64,000 nucleotides of DNA. Source: Metabacillus dongyingensis. Its GTDB lineage: Bacteria > Bacillota > Bacilli > Bacillales > Bacillaceae. The stretch lies in the NCBI RefSeq assembly GCF_019933155.2, contig NZ_CP082944.1, positions 622,001 to 686,000 on the forward strand, read 5' to 3'. Shown piece after piece: positions 7,595 through 17,369 of the stretch. Below the pieces are notes generated by a model. It saw only the letters and a list, made by a program, of their open reading frames with translations, searched no databases and was not told the origin of the DNA. A program made the translations under genes and the position numbers. Positions within the stretch are counted from its first letter, which is position 1. Every line of letters starts with the position of its first letter.

Positions 7595-8647
7595 ATGAAT
7601 CGAATCTTTTTTATTGTTGTAATGGCAGGTGTTCCTCTATCTGTTATAGGGAGTCTAATGCACTGGCCGCAGATCCTCATGTTTGCCATTTATTGTATTA
7701 CTATTATTGCTCTTGCCGGCTATATGGGAAGAGCCACAGAAAGCCTGGCAATCGTGACAGGTCCACGGATAGGCGGACTGCTTAATGCTACGTTTGGAAA
7801 TGCTGTTGAGCTCATCATCTCTATTTTTGCATTAAAGGCAGGTTTAATTGGAGTGGTGCTTGCCTCATTAACAGGCTCTGTTCTTGGAAATTTGCTTCTT
7901 GTAGCCGGCCTTTCGTTTTTCGTAGGCGGATTAAAGTTTAAAAGGCAGGAGTTTAATGTATACGATGCGAGGCATAATTCTGGTCTATTAATTTTCGCTG
8001 TTGTTGTGGCATTTGTGATCCCTGAAATTTTTGCAATGGACATGGATGAGACAAAAACGTTAAACTTAAGTATAGGCATTTCAGTTATTTTAATTATTTT
8101 ATATTTAGCAGCCTTATTCTTTAAGCTTGTTACTCACCGCGGTGTTTATCAGCATAAAACAGATGAAATCGAAGATCACGAGAAGCCTGAATGGACTGCT
8201 AAAAAAGCATTGTTTATTCTGTTGCTTGCAACAATTGCAGTAGCTTACGTTTCGGAGAATCTCGTACATACATTTGAGGCTGTTGGCGAGAGCTTCGGCT
8301 GGAGTGAACTCTTCATCGGGGTCATTATCGTTGCAATAGTCGGTAATGCTGCTGAGCATGCATCAGCAATCATTATGGCCTATAAAAATAAAATGAATAT
8401 AGCAGTTGAGATAGCGGTAGGGTCCACACTGCAGATCGCCATGTTTGTAGCACCGCTTCTGGTCCTGATTTCCTTAATGTTCACAAAAAAAATGCCGCTT
8501 GTCTTTACAGTGCCGGAATTGATTTCAATGGTAACGGCCGTTCTGCTGACCATTTCCATTACGAATGATGGGGACACCAACTGGTTTGAAGGGGCAACCC
8601 TTCTGGCAGCTTACTTGATCATGGGCATTGGTTTTTATCTTTTGTGA
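7595..8647 (+). CDS. yfkE: Calcium/proton antiporter (CaCA family, YfkE/ChaA)
   Basis: 350-aa membrane protein with 11 predicted helices in two inverted halves. The alpha-1 repeat has GNAVELIISIFALKAG (ion-binding Glu72) and the alpha-2 repeat GNAAEHASAIIMAYK (Glu254), typical of the Cax/YfkE Ca2+/H+ exchangers. An acidic, Lys-rich loop (187-205) separates the halves, as in the solved B. subtilis YfkE. It exports Ca2+ using the proton gradient. ATG 7595 is chosen from GGGTGAG 6 nt upstream; 29 earlier in-frame codons lack a ribosome site. A terminator follows at 8657. Confidence 0.92.
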   Translation: MNRIFFIVVMAGVPLSVIGSLMHWPQILMFAIYCITIIALAGYMGRATESLAIVTGPRIGGLLNATFGNAVELIISIFALKAGLIGVVLASLTGSVLGNLLLVAGLSFFVGGLKFKRQEFNVYDARHNSGLLIFAVVVAFVIPEIFAMDMDETKTLNLSIGISVILIILYLAALFFKLVTHRGVYQHKTDEIEDHEKPEWTAKKALFILLLATIAVAYVSENLVHTFEAVGESFGWSELFIGVIIVAIVGNAAEHASAIIMAYKNKMNIAVEIAVGSTLQIAMFVAPLLVLISLMFTKKMPLVFTVPELISMVTAVLLTISITNDGDTNWFEGATLLAAYLIMGIGFYLL

Positions 8648-8656
8648 AAAAAAAGG

Positions 8657-8685
8657 GACTCTGTGCAAAGCACAGAGTCATTTTT
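8657..8685 (+). terminator. Terminator of yfkE
   Basis: GACTCTGTGC / GCACAGAGTC stem followed by ATTTTTA. Confidence 0.8.
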
Positions 8686-8843
8686 ACGTGTAGGACGAAA
8701 CAATTAGTAAGAAGCTAACCCTCATGAAATCATGTGAGTTATTATAAATGTAGCATGTTATTTAAAAAATGTAAATATTCAGTTTTTAAATTCTCTGCTG
8801 CTATAGAAGGACATACATATAGAGAGAAAAGGGGATGGAGAGC

Positions 8844-9452
8844 ATGATTTATCGATTGGGCTTTTTTGTAATCGGTTTATTTGTTTTGGCATTTGGTGTG
8901 ACACTGACGATTAAAGCAAACCTGGGAGCTGGAGCATGGGATGCATTAAATGTGGGATTAACCGATCAAATCGGCTTAACAGTCGGCAGCTGGATTTTTA
9001 TTGTGGGAATCATAATTATTTTGTTAAACGCTGTTCTTATGAGAGAAGCTCCAAAGGTACTCGGCGTCTTTACCATTTTATTGATCGGATTTTTTGTTGA
9101 TTTTTGGATGCTTTCTATTTTTCAGGATATCATCATACAAAATCTATTTTTTAAAGCAGTCATTTTATTTTTAGGGATTTTATTAATAGCAATTGGAGTT
9201 TCTATTTATCTTCAAACAAGCTTCCCTGCAAATCCGATTGACCAGCTCATGCTGACGCTGCATCAGAAGTTTGGACTGAGTCTGATGGCTGCAAAGACGA
9301 TTGGTGAAGTGGGTGCGCTTGTTCTTGCTCTGTTATTTGCAGGTCCTATTGGCCTTGGAACAATCATTATTACATTCGGAATCGGACCGCTGATTCAGCT
9401 GTGCAATCCTCCTGTAAACGCGGTAATTGGAAAATGGATGGCGAAAACTTAG
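8844..9452 (+). CDS. YczE/YyaS/YitT-family membrane protein
   Basis: 202-aa protein with five or six hydrophobic helices. The start GFFVIGLFVLAFGVTLTIKANLGAGAWDALNVGL is typical of the YczE/YyaS/YitT membrane family: the LGAGAWDALN motif in the first third and NPIDQLMLTLHQKFGLSL in the middle. Function unknown; a transporter role is often suggested. ATG 8844 gives a 9-nt spacing from AAGGGG, whereas ATG 8835 touches it. It stands between yfkE and yfkD, with a 70-bp gap to yfkD. Confidence 0.8.
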   Translation: MIYRLGFFVIGLFVLAFGVTLTIKANLGAGAWDALNVGLTDQIGLTVGSWIFIVGIIIILLNAVLMREAPKVLGVFTILLIGFFVDFWMLSIFQDIIIQNLFFKAVILFLGILLIAIGVSIYLQTSFPANPIDQLMLTLHQKFGLSLMAAKTIGEVGALVLALLFAGPIGLGTIIITFGIGPLIQLCNPPVNAVIGKWMAKT

Positions 9453-9522
9453 TTAAAATATTGGATAAAGAAGTAAGAGCTTGAAAACAATAATTGTAAA
9501 GCAACCGAAAGGGGTTTAGGAA

Positions 9523-10308
9523 ATGAGAAAATGGATGCTCGTTTCAATGGCTTTGCTCTTATCAATTAGTTTTTCAAGCTCTGTTCTTGCGGCGAACAAA
9601 GCAAGGGTGCCAAGCTCTGTTCTGGATATCTCCAAGGAGAATACGTATCCGAACCCAACTCAGGATCTGCCGTATCTTCAGCCGAGTGAATTTGCTCAAA
9701 GCCTGATTGAAACGTCTAAAATTCCGATTGAAAATCCTAATTTAATCCGTCTCTTGAATGAATCATCAATCTCTGATAATCCGCTGTCAATCGGATACAG
9801 AGCAACGATTTTCCTCGGGCAATGGGCATTAAATTATGAATCAAGCGAAACCGCTGTTAACTGGGAGTTCCAGAAAATCAATACAAATTTCTTTGATAAC
9901 CGCGGCGGCAAGGCAACAACTCAAATTCATTATAAGCAAGAATCCCAAAAGCAGGTAAAAGGCGGATTAACTGCTCATATTCCCAGTGAAGATGATGTAA
10001 AAAAAATGATGCTCTTAAAGGCGATGAAAAAGACAAACCTGCCTTTATCATTTCAGACAATCATCGGAACAGGGTCAAAAAAAGAACAGATCTATAACAT
10101 CCCGCCAAAAAGAATCGGATATTTAAATGCATACGCACCGGCAGTCAATGAAAAGGGCAAAGTAACATATGGCGAAGTCTACTTAGTGTTAAAAGGAAAT
10201 AAAAGAAGAATTTCTGTTCAAAATGTGACATCCCAGGGAATAGGGGCCTGGATTCCTGTTCAGGATCATGCATCTTTCGGATTTACCGTTTCAGAACAAC
10301 CGAGATAA
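9523..10308 (+). CDS. yfkD: YfkD-family secreted protein
   Basis: 261-aa protein with a clear signal peptide (MRKWMLVSMALLLSISFSSSVLAA, cleavage after Ala-Xaa-Ala near 24). The rest is hydrophilic with beta-like segments; motif SIGYRATIFLGQWALNYESSET is characteristic of the YfkD-like family of Bacillales. No catalytic motif is visible and function is unknown. Two purine-rich ribosome sites (AAAGGGG and AGGAA) precede ATG. It ends at a bidirectional terminator shared with yfkAB. Confidence 0.85.
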   Translation: MRKWMLVSMALLLSISFSSSVLAANKARVPSSVLDISKENTYPNPTQDLPYLQPSEFAQSLIETSKIPIENPNLIRLLNESSISDNPLSIGYRATIFLGQWALNYESSETAVNWEFQKINTNFFDNRGGKATTQIHYKQESQKQVKGGLTAHIPSEDDVKKMMLLKAMKKTNLPLSFQTIIGTGSKKEQIYNIPPKRIGYLNAYAPAVNEKGKVTYGEVYLVLKGNKRRISVQNVTSQGIGAWIPVQDHASFGFTVSEQPR

Positions 10309-10310
10309 AC

Positions 10311-10343
10311 AAAAAAGCGAGCCTTAAACGGCTCGCTTTTTTA
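10311..10343. terminator. Bidirectional terminator yfkD/yfkAB
   Basis: AAAAAAGCGAGCC / GGCTCGCTTTTTT. It overlaps the yfkAB stop codon. Confidence 0.85.
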
Positions 10344-11468
10344 TATGAAGGATTTCCTTTTTTGAAAATCTATATCCTGATAATAACTATTTTTCACTAA
10401 AAGGTTTGGACCAAGACATGAAACAGCCGGGCAATGGCAGTTAAGCTCGCGGGCAAGCTTAGATTCATTCCAGCGGTCATAGGCGGATTGGAGCGTATCA
10501 TTTTGAATGTTGCCAAGCTCAGGCGTATCTCCAAAGTCTGTCACAATGATGTCCCCATTGAAAATATTGACATTAAGCCTTGAACGGCCGTCAGGATCAT
10601 TGCGCACTGTTACGTTTTTACTTTCCCAAAGTCGTCTAATGAGCTTTATATCTTCTTCTTCCTCACTGCAAGCGTAAAAGGGCAGTGTGCCAAAAAGCAT
10701 CCATACATCTTCATTTCGTATATCAAGCAGCTGATGAATAGCTGCTCTGACTTCATTTAAAGTAAGTGTCTCAAGGGCACTTGCGAAATCTGAGGGATAC
10801 ATTGGATGAATTTCATGACGCTGGCATTTCATATCATTCACGATTTGCTCGTGAATTTTTTCAATATGAGGCAATGTACGCTTATTCAGCATCGTTTCTG
10901 CAGAGACCATAATTCCTGCATCTACAAGGGCACGGCTGTTTTCAATCATACGATCAAAATAAGCAGTGCGCTGTTCATAAGTTGGCTTCCTGTCCATCAT
11001 CGCAAATCCGCCTTCTGCGAAATCATCGAGCGTTCCCCAGTTATGAGAGATATGTAAAACGTCCAGGTATGGAGCGATTTTTTCATAACGCGCCAAATCA
11101 AGCGTCAAATTAGAGTTTATTTGCGTACGAACTCCCCGTTCGCGGGCATACTTTAGTAAAGGAAGCACATAATTGTCTACTGACTTAAGCGACATCATTG
11201 GTTCTCCGCCTGTAATGCTGATTGACCTGAGCGTTTCTGCTTCGTCCAGCCTTTTTAGGATTAAATCAATCGGCAATGCTAACGGATCTTTCGGGGAGAG
11301 TGTATAGCCTACAGCACAATGCTCACAGCGCATGTTGCATAGAGTCGTTGTCGTAAATTCAACATTTGTTAAGGTTAATTTACCATATTGCTTTATATCT
11401 AAATAAGCCTCCCACGGATCATAAGAAGGTGTAATGGGCTGCAGTATATTTCCAGCTGATGCATTCAT
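10341..11468 (-). CDS. yfkAB: Radical SAM protein YfkAB
   Basis: 375-aa radical SAM enzyme. The [4Fe-4S]/SAM motif is CNMRCEHC (Cys44, 48, 51), followed by the GGEP loop (87-90). The C-terminal CHCPAVSC fits the CxCxxxxC motif for an auxiliary cluster used to name this subfamily; it suggests a SPASM-like maturase or modification role. The substrate is unknown. In the B. subtilis reference strain the gene was annotated as two pieces; here it is one intact frame. GGAG lies 8 nt before the ATG. Monocistronic, convergent with yfkD. Confidence 0.88.
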   Translation of the reverse strand: MNASAGNILQPITPSYDPWEAYLDIKQYGKLTLTNVEFTTTTLCNMRCEHCAVGYTLSPKDPLALPIDLILKRLDEAETLRSISITGGEPMMSLKSVDNYVLPLLKYARERGVRTQINSNLTLDLARYEKIAPYLDVLHISHNWGTLDDFAEGGFAMMDRKPTYEQRTAYFDRMIENSRALVDAGIMVSAETMLNKRTLPHIEKIHEQIVNDMKCQRHEIHPMYPSDFASALETLTLNEVRAAIHQLLDIRNEDVWMLFGTLPFYACSEEEEDIKLIRRLWESKNVTVRNDPDGRSRLNVNIFNGDIIVTDFGDTPELGNIQNDTLQSAYDRWNESKLARELNCHCPAVSCLGPNLLVKNSYYQDIDFQKRKSFI

Positions 11469-11609
11469 TCATAAAACTCCTTTTTCAAGTTCACATAGAG
11501 AACATTCTATCATGAACATCATATTTTGGAATACCTTCTCCGATTGTACTGTTGTCAAAGAAGGACGAATAAGCTACGATATCACTATCAGTGAAAGGAG
11601 AGATACATC

Positions 11610-11801
11610 TTGGGCAACGCCGTTCATGATAAAGACTCACAGTTAAAATATTTAAAAACACGCTTAAATATGTTTATGAATGTCATCGATTCAATGGATC
11701 CTGAGTCAACAGACGTCGAGGATATTGATCGTTTAATTAAAATGCTTGATGAGCTTGAAGTGAAGCAGGAACAGTTTAAAAAGGACTGGGATAAAAAATA
11801 G
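11610..11801 (+). CDS. yfjT: SE1561-family small protein (YfjT)
   Basis: 63-aa soluble, charged, helical protein: KYLKTRLNMFMNVIDSMDPE, then DVEDIDRLIKMLDELE. It matches the short SE1561/YfjT family of Firmicutes, function unknown. The start is TTG with AAAGGAG 9 nt upstream. Position between yfkA and pdaA agrees with B. subtilis yfjT. A terminator follows 8 nt after the stop. Confidence 0.8.
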   Translation: MGNAVHDKDSQLKYLKTRLNMFMNVIDSMDPESTDVEDIDRLIKMLDELEVKQEQFKKDWDKK

Positions 11802-11808
11802 AGGGAAT

Positions 11809-11834
11809 CAGCTGCTGAGGCAGCTGTTTTTTTT
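11809..11834 (+). terminator. Terminator of yfjT
   Basis: CAGCTGC TGAG GCAGCTG followed by eight T. Confidence 0.85.
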
Positions 11835-11961
11835 ATGTAATTACAAGTAAAATCAGGTGATGATTGGTAAAAGCTTTATGCGAGTAAAAAGAACATTTTG
11901 GAAAGTAATGAATATCCCCTTGTAAAAGTTTTTCGGGTAAATTCTTTCCAGGCTGTAAGCC

Positions 11962-11990
11962 TTTCCAACTAAAACGCAAAGGAGTATAAT
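11962..11990 (+). promoter_or_regulatory. Candidate sigma-A promoter of the fumarase gene
   Basis: Perfect -10 TATAAT at 11985-11990, with a weak -35 TTTCCA 17 bp upstream, 53 bp before the fumarase start. Confidence 0.45.
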
Positions 11991-12042
11991 AAAAATTGAA
12001 TGAAATTGACCGAATACTATAGACAATAAGGGGAGAAACAGG

Positions 12043-13572
12043 ATGGAAAATTTTTATCAAAGCATGTACAACTTAATTGTCGAGACATCTACAAACCTTC
12101 CTAAGGATGTCCGCCGTGCAATCTTGAAAGCAAAAATGAAAGAGAATGCAGGTACGCGCGCTGCATTGTCTCTTGCGACTATTTCTGAAAATATCAAAAT
12201 GGCGGATGAAAATGTATCGCCAATTTGTCAGGATACAGGACTTCCGACTTTCAAACTGAAAGTTCCCGTTGGTGCTAATCAGCTTCAAATGAAAGAAGAG
12301 ATCAAACGCGCCATTGCTCAAGCGACAAAAGACGGAAAGCTTCGTCCAAACTCAGTGGATTCGTTAACCGGTGAGAACAGCGGAGATAATCTTGGATATG
12401 GCACACCCGTCATTAAATTTGAGCAATGGGAAAAAGACTATATTGATGCCCGTTTAATTTTAAAAGGCGGCGGCTGTGAAAATAAAAATATTCAATACAG
12501 TCTGCCGTGCGAGCTTGATGGACTTGGAAAAGCTGGCCGGGACTTGGACGGCATCCGCAAATGCATTCTTCATTCTGTTTATCAGGCACAAGGACAAGGC
12601 TGCAGTGCAGGGTTCATTGGAGTGGGAATTGGCGGAGACCGCACTTCCGGCTATGAGCTTGCAAAAGAACAGCTTTTCAGAAGTTCAGAAGACGTCAATT
12701 CAAACCCGGATCTTCAAAAACTTGAAGAGTATATTGTGGAAAAAGCCAATCAGCTCGGAATAGGCACAATGGGCTTTGGCGGGGAAGCTACTCTTTTAGG
12801 GTGCAAAGTTGGAGTGATGAACCGGATTCCTGCCAGCTTCTTTGTATCTGTTGCATATAATTGCTGGGCATATCGCCGTTTAGGGGTAAACATTGATGCT
12901 GCAAGCGGTGAAATTCAAAATTGGCTGTACCAAGAGGGCGAGATGCCAAACTTGAATGATGCAGATCAAACGGATGAAGCACCGGATTCACGTGAAGTTG
13001 TTCTGGAAGCGCCAATTACAGAAGAAAAAATCCGTGAATTAAAAGTTGGCGATGTTGTTCATATCAATGGAATGATGTACACGGGCCGCGACGCGATTCA
13101 CAAATACTTATCTGACAATGACGCCCCGGTCGATCTTGAAGGTCAAATTATCTACCATTGCGGTCCAGTTATGCTGAAGGATGAAGATGGGAATTGGCAC
13201 GTGAAGGCTGCCGGGCCGACAACAAGTATTCGTGAGGAGCCTTATCAGGGCGATATCATGAAAAAATTCGGTATTCGCGCAGTCATTGGAAAAGGCGGCA
13301 TGGGGCCAAAAACGCTGAAAGCCCTTAATGAACATGGAGGAGTCTATCTGAATGCGATTGGCGGAGCCGCACAATACTATGCAGATTGCATTAAATCAGT
13401 TGAAGGTGTTGATCTTATGCAGTTTGGCATTCCAGAAGCGATGTGGCACCTGAAGGTTGAAGGATTTACCGCGGTAGTCACAATGGACTCACATGGCAAC
13501 AGCCTGCATGCAGATGTTGATCAGTCCTCTCTTGAAAAGCTTTCACAATTCAAAGAACCTGTTTTCAGTTAA
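12043..13572 (+). CDS. fumA: Class I (Fe-S) fumarate hydratase
   Basis: 509-aa fumarase of the oxygen-sensitive [4Fe-4S] class, reversibly hydrating fumarate to malate in the TCA cycle. The N-terminal catalytic domain contains CQDTG (Cys62), GQGCSAGFIGVGIGGDR (Cys187) and LGCKVGVMN (Cys254), the likely cluster ligands. The C-terminal beta domain starts near 325 (APITEEKIRELKVGDVVHINGMMYTGRDAIHKYL) and contains GKGGMG and GVYLNAIGGAAQYYA. Domain order alpha-beta in one chain is normal. The ribosome site GGGGAGAAACAGG is good. B. subtilis itself uses class II FumC, so this gene is an addition relative to that genome. Terminator follows. Confidence 0.92.
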   Translation: MENFYQSMYNLIVETSTNLPKDVRRAILKAKMKENAGTRAALSLATISENIKMADENVSPICQDTGLPTFKLKVPVGANQLQMKEEIKRAIAQATKDGKLRPNSVDSLTGENSGDNLGYGTPVIKFEQWEKDYIDARLILKGGGCENKNIQYSLPCELDGLGKAGRDLDGIRKCILHSVYQAQGQGCSAGFIGVGIGGDRTSGYELAKEQLFRSSEDVNSNPDLQKLEEYIVEKANQLGIGTMGFGGEATLLGCKVGVMNRIPASFFVSVAYNCWAYRRLGVNIDAASGEIQNWLYQEGEMPNLNDADQTDEAPDSREVVLEAPITEEKIRELKVGDVVHINGMMYTGRDAIHKYLSDNDAPVDLEGQIIYHCGPVMLKDEDGNWHVKAAGPTTSIREEPYQGDIMKKFGIRAVIGKGGMGPKTLKALNEHGGVYLNAIGGAAQYYADCIKSVEGVDLMQFGIPEAMWHLKVEGFTAVVTMDSHGNSLHADVDQSSLEKLSQFKEPVFS

Positions 13573-13577
13573 GGCGA

Positions 13578-13602
13578 AGCCGGATTATTCCGGCTTTTTT
13601 TA
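13578..13602 (+). terminator. Terminator of the fumarase gene
   Basis: AGCCGGA TTAT TCCGGCT with a following T-run. Confidence 0.85.
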
Positions 13603-13678
13603 TTAAAATAATAAGAGAAACTTGGCTAAAAAGACAAAATGACGAGGAAGTATTTAGTGAAAATCAAAAAAATTACAT

Positions 13679-13741
13679 CCGTAATTAAACTCAAAAACCC
13701 GCTAAATTAATGGTGATTTTCGCAATAATAAACCTATGGAC
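13679..13741. repeat. Possible second locus of 21-bp repeats
   Basis: Three segments in 21-bp phase (13679, 13700, 13721). The middle one, CGCTAAATTAATGGTGATTTT, closely matches the units at 3805-3888; the outer two are degenerate. The rest of the 13603-13855 spacer holds only weak promoter-like sequence before pdaA. Confidence 0.4.
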
Positions 13742-13855
13742 TTTCTTGAAAAACTCTTCGCAGTTCCTTCCCATATGTTACCTGCTAAAAAACAGTATGT
13801 AATTTATGCTCTTTCCGACACTATAGATAGAAACTATGTCAGGGGAGCGATTATT

Positions 13856-14659
13856 TTGAGATACTGTTGCGCTATTTTAAGCGTTCTGCTGTTTTTATCA
13901 TTCGGAATTCATGAAGCAAAAGCGTCTGTCTCTAACCAGCCGATCAACTGGGGCTTTGAAAAAAGCAAAAATCACAAATCTGCAAATCCCGGTTTGCCGA
14001 TGGAGAAGCTGCTGAATAAATATGATTCTTTTTTTATGGGTGACCCAACTCAAAAATATATTTACTTAACATTTGATAATGGTTACGAAAACGGCTATAC
14101 AGGAAAAGTCCTTGATGTGCTGAAAAAAAGAAAAGTACCTGCCGCTTTTTTTGTAACAGGTCATTATTTGCTCGATCAGCCGCAGCTTGTCAAGCGTATG
14201 GCTGATGAAGGCCATATCGTTGGAAACCATTCATGGCATCACCCGGACTTAACAAAAGTCAGTGATGAACGATTTAAGAAAGAGCTGGACTCGGTAAGAC
14301 TGAAAACGGAGCAGTTAACAGGCTACCATGGCATCAATTATTTGCGCCCGCCAAGAGGTGTTTTCAGTGAACGGGTTCTGTCTTTATCAAGAGAACTTGG
14401 CTATCAGCCGGTATTCTGGTCGCTTGCCTTTGTCGACTGGCATACGAATGCACAAAAAGGCTGGAGATACTCATATGATCAAATCATGACTCAAATTCAC
14501 CCAGGATGTATTCTTTTGCTGCATACTGTCTCAAAAGATAATGCAGAAGCACTTGACCGTGCGATAGATGATTTAACAAAACAAGGCTATATCTTTAAAA
14601 GCCTTGATGATCTGATGATTGACCGAACATTTCACCAGAAATTCCTTTACTCCCTTTGA
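13856..14659 (+). CDS. pdaA: Spore-cortex polysaccharide deacetylase PdaA
   Basis: 267-aa NodB-type deacetylase that makes muramic-delta-lactam in spore cortex, needed for germination. The signal peptide (MRYCCAILSVLLFLSFGIHEAKA) is followed by INWGF. NodB motifs: TFDNGY (Asp74), HSWHHP (metal His125 and His129), RPPRG (164-168), and LLHTVS near the C-terminus. I take TTG at 13856 as start: GGGGAG lies 8 nt upstream, the length fits the family (about 263 aa) and the signal peptide becomes N-terminal. A weak sigma-G-like pair (GTATG, 19 bp, CACTATA, 13795-13825) would fit forespore expression but is not convincing. Confidence 0.92.
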   Translation: MRYCCAILSVLLFLSFGIHEAKASVSNQPINWGFEKSKNHKSANPGLPMEKLLNKYDSFFMGDPTQKYIYLTFDNGYENGYTGKVLDVLKKRKVPAAFFVTGHYLLDQPQLVKRMADEGHIVGNHSWHHPDLTKVSDERFKKELDSVRLKTEQLTGYHGINYLRPPRGVFSERVLSLSRELGYQPVFWSLAFVDWHTNAQKGWRYSYDQIMTQIHPGCILLLHTVSKDNAEALDRAIDDLTKQGYIFKSLDDLMIDRTFHQKFLYSL

Positions 14660-14680
14660 CCTATGCTCGGAGGGAGTTTT
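14649..14680 (+). terminator. Weak terminator after pdaA
   Basis: ACTCCCT / AGGGAGT with a 15-nt loop and a short T-run; it overlaps the pdaA stop. Confidence 0.5.
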
Positions 14681-14739
14681 GCGTTTCCCGCTTGTGTATT
14701 CATGGTATAATACACAGTATCAAAAATAAGGGATTTGAG

Positions 14740-15609
14740 ATGACTATGTGGGAAGAACGTATACGTATAGAACCTCCATATGATTTTGACCGTGTGCTCG
14801 ATCGTTTATCCATGGATCCGCTTCATCATGTTCGTTTAGAGGAGCGTGAGGTTTCTATACCTCTCCGAAACCAGAACAATGATCCATTTGTTGTAACCGT
14901 AAAAGGAATGGGGACAAAAACGGCTCCTGAATTTCTTCTCAGCGGCAAATCGGATAAAGACTTTGCAATAAAAGAAACGATGCGTATTTTTCAGTGGGAT
15001 TTTTCTTTAGTTGATGTTCAAACACATTTTCGTTCTACAAACATTGCAGAAATATTCGAAGCGCATGACGGGACGCCGATCGTCCTTGAATTTAGTCTTT
15101 ACGGCTGTCTGATGAAGTGCATTATTCATCAGCAGCTCAACCTGAAATTCGCCCATACACTGACAGAACGTTTTGTTCATACATTCGGTGAGAAGATTGA
15201 CGGTGTATGGTTTTACCCGGCTCCTGAAAAAGTGGCTCAACTTGATTGCAGTGATTTAAGGGAGCTTCAGTTCAGCGGCCGCAAAGCGGAGTATGTGATT
15301 GATACATCAAAGCTTATAGCTGAAGGCAAAATAAACCTTGAAGAACTTCAGAATATGGAAGATGCAGCTATTCTTAAGGAACTTGTAAAAATACGCGGTG
15401 TAGGTCCCTGGACAGTCCAGAATCTGCTTTTATTCGGACTCGGCCGTCCAAACCTTTTTCCGTTTGCAGATATAGGTATACAAAATGCATTAAAAAAGCA
15501 TTTTCAGCTTGAACGGAAACCAACCTTTGAAGAAATGGAAATCCTAAGCAAAGAGTGGTCACCTTATTTAAGCTATGCATCTCTTTATTTATGGAGAAGC
15601 ATTGAATAG
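14740..15609 (+). CDS. yfjP: HhH-GPD DNA-3-methyladenine glycosylase YfjP
   Basis: 289-aa base-excision repair glycosylase of the AlkA type, removing alkylated purines. The N-terminal part (1-110) is AlkA-like. The helix-hairpin-helix is [16 protein letters not shown] (216-230), followed by the catalytic Asp244 in FPFADIG. ATG 14740 (MTMWEERI) follows AAGGG by 7 nt; 28 in-frame codons upstream are ignored. A -10-like TATAAT (14706-14711) gives it a likely own promoter. The rlmCD gene follows after 16 bp, so the two are probably co-transcribed. Confidence 0.88.
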   Translation: MTMWEERIRIEPPYDFDRVLDRLSMDPLHHVRLEEREVSIPLRNQNNDPFVVTVKGMGTKTAPEFLLSGKSDKDFAIKETMRIFQWDFSLVDVQTHFRSTNIAEIFEAHDGTPIVLEFSLYGCLMKCIIHQQLNLKFAHTLTERFVHTFGEKIDGVWFYPAPEKVAQLDCSDLRELQFSGRKAEYVIDTSKLIAEGKINLEELQNMEDAAILKELVKIRGVGPWTVQNLLLFGLGRPNLFPFADIGIQNALKKHFQLERKPTFEEMEILSKEWSPYLSYASLYLWRSIE

Positions 15610-15625
15610 AAATGGAGCGGCAAAC

Positions 15626-17020
15626 ATGAAGAACAATCAGAAAAACATCGGAATTACCCTTGAAAAAGGACAGACTTTTCCACTTACAATAAAAAGACTC
15701 GGCATTAATGGAGAAGGGGTAGGCTACTTTAAAAAACAAGTTGTTTTTGTGCCAGGCGCCCTTCCGAACGAGGAAGTTGTCGTAGAAGCAACGAACATCG
15801 GACAGAAATTTGCAGAAGGCAAGATCAAGAAAATCAGAAAGGCATCTCCTCACAGGGTAGATGCGCCGTGTCCGATTTATCATGAGTGCGGGGGCTGCCA
15901 GCTTCAGCATTTTTCCTATGAACAGCAATTAAAAGAAAAGAGAGACATTATTGTTCAGGCAATGGAGCGGTATTCAGGACTTGATCTGGGCAAAGTTGAA
16001 ATCAGACAAACAATCGGCATGGATGATCCCTGGAACTACCGGAATAAAAGCCAGTTCCAGACTGGTTTGCGAAACGGAAAAGTCATTGCCGGCCTATACA
16101 GTAAAAACTCTCATCATCTTGTAAATATTGATCACTGTATTGTACAGCATGAAGCAACAAATAAAGCGACTCAAACAGTAAAGCAGATTTTACAGGATTT
16201 GAAGGTCTCAATTTACGATGAACGTAAGCGCAAAGGAATCGTACGTACGATTGTCAGCAGAATCGGCTTTACAAGCGGTGAGGTACAGATTGTTTTGATC
16301 ACATCACAGGAGAATCTTCCTCGCAAAGAACTGATTGTCAGTGAAATTCAGAAGCGCCTTCCTGAAGTGAAATCCATCATGCAGAACGTGAACGGTGAAA
16401 AAACGTCTTTGATCTTCGGAGAGAAAACCATTCACTTAGAAGGAGAAGAAGTGATTCAAGAGGAATTGGGCGATCTTTCTTTCGAGTTGTCAGCACGGGC
16501 ATTTTTCCAATTGAATCCTGTTCAGACTGTCAAGCTGTATGATGAAGTGAAAAAAGCTGCACAGCTTACAGGTTCTGAAAAAGTAGTTGATGCATATTGC
16601 GGAGTCGGCACCATTGGCATGTGGCTCTCAAAGGGTGCAAAGGAAATCAGGGGAATGGATACAATCGCAGACTCCATTGCAGACGCGAAGAAAAATGCAA
16701 AGAAGCATGGAGTTAAAAATGCAACTTATGTAAAAGGAACGGCTGAGCACTGGCTCCCAAAATGGCTCGGCGAAGGCTGGCGCCCCGACGCAGTCGTTGT
16801 CGACCCGCCAAGAACAGGCTGCGACCAAAAGCTGCTTGGTGCGATTCTTAAGGTGAAACCGAAGAAGTTTATTTATGTATCATGTAATCCGTCTACATTG
16901 GCTAAAGATATTAAGACACTTTCGAAGGCGTATAAGGTTGAATATATTCAGCCTGTGGATATGTTTCCGCATACTGCGCATGTGGAGTGTGTGGTGAGGT
17001 TTGTTTTGAAAAGTAAATAG
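15626..17020 (+). CDS. rlmCD: 23S rRNA (uracil-5)-methyltransferase RlmCD
   Basis: 464-aa RumA-type enzyme that methylates U747 and U1939 of 23S rRNA in B. subtilis (YfjO). An N-terminal TRAM domain (about 12-70) is followed by the iron-sulfur motif [15 protein letters not shown] (Cys82, 88, 91), the SAM site [22 protein letters not shown], and the catalytic Cys in [16 protein letters not shown] lies 8 nt before ATG 15626. Length is normal. A terminator begins 23 bp after the stop. Confidence 0.92.
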   Translation: MKNNQKNIGITLEKGQTFPLTIKRLGINGEGVGYFKKQVVFVPGALPNEEVVVEATNIGQKFAEGKIKKIRKASPHRVDAPCPIYHECGGCQLQHFSYEQQLKEKRDIIVQAMERYSGLDLGKVEIRQTIGMDDPWNYRNKSQFQTGLRNGKVIAGLYSKNSHHLVNIDHCIVQHEATNKATQTVKQILQDLKVSIYDERKRKGIVRTIVSRIGFTSGEVQIVLITSQENLPRKELIVSEIQKRLPEVKSIMQNVNGEKTSLIFGEKTIHLEGEEVIQEELGDLSFELSARAFFQLNPVQTVKLYDEVKKAAQLTGSEKVVDAYCGVGTIGMWLSKGAKEIRGMDTIADSIADAKKNAKKHGVKNATYVKGTAEHWLPKWLGEGWRPDAVVVDPPRTGCDQKLLGAILKVKPKKFIYVSCNPSTLAKDIKTLSKAYKVEYIQPVDMFPHTAHVECVVRFVLKSK

Positions 17021-17043
17021 TCAGAGTGAAGTATAAATTTAGT

Positions 17044-17077
17044 GAGAGAAATTGAAATTATTTCTCTCTATTTTTTT
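17044..17077 (+). terminator. Terminator of rlmCD
   Basis: GAGAGAAAT / ATTTCTCTC followed by TATTTTTTT. Between here and 17301 I see no gene. Confidence 0.75.
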
Positions 17078-17301
17078 GTTTTATAGCTTAAAGATACATA
17101 TGGCGATTGATTGATGTGGTATTATTTGGATAGTGAATGCGGATGAATCAGGGAGTTGTATAAATGTAACTATAGAACGTTTTCAAAAAATATAAACACC
17201 ATTTGGATTAAAGATTAAGCTTGAGTGTGAAAATGAACCTTGCTGCCTGGGCAGCTGATTGAAAGCGGTAAGACTATTCCTTCTAAAACAACGCACAAAA
17301 C

Positions 17302-17336
17302 AAAACCCAGGAATGCTCTTTGCGTTCCTGGGTTTT
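17302..17336. terminator. Terminator of the hscC operon (minus strand)
   Basis: AAAACCCAGGAA / TTCCTGGGTTTT with a T-rich tract on the minus-strand side. Confidence 0.75.
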
Positions 17337-17369
17337 ACTTCAATTCTTCCTCTCAAAAAGATCTTCTTA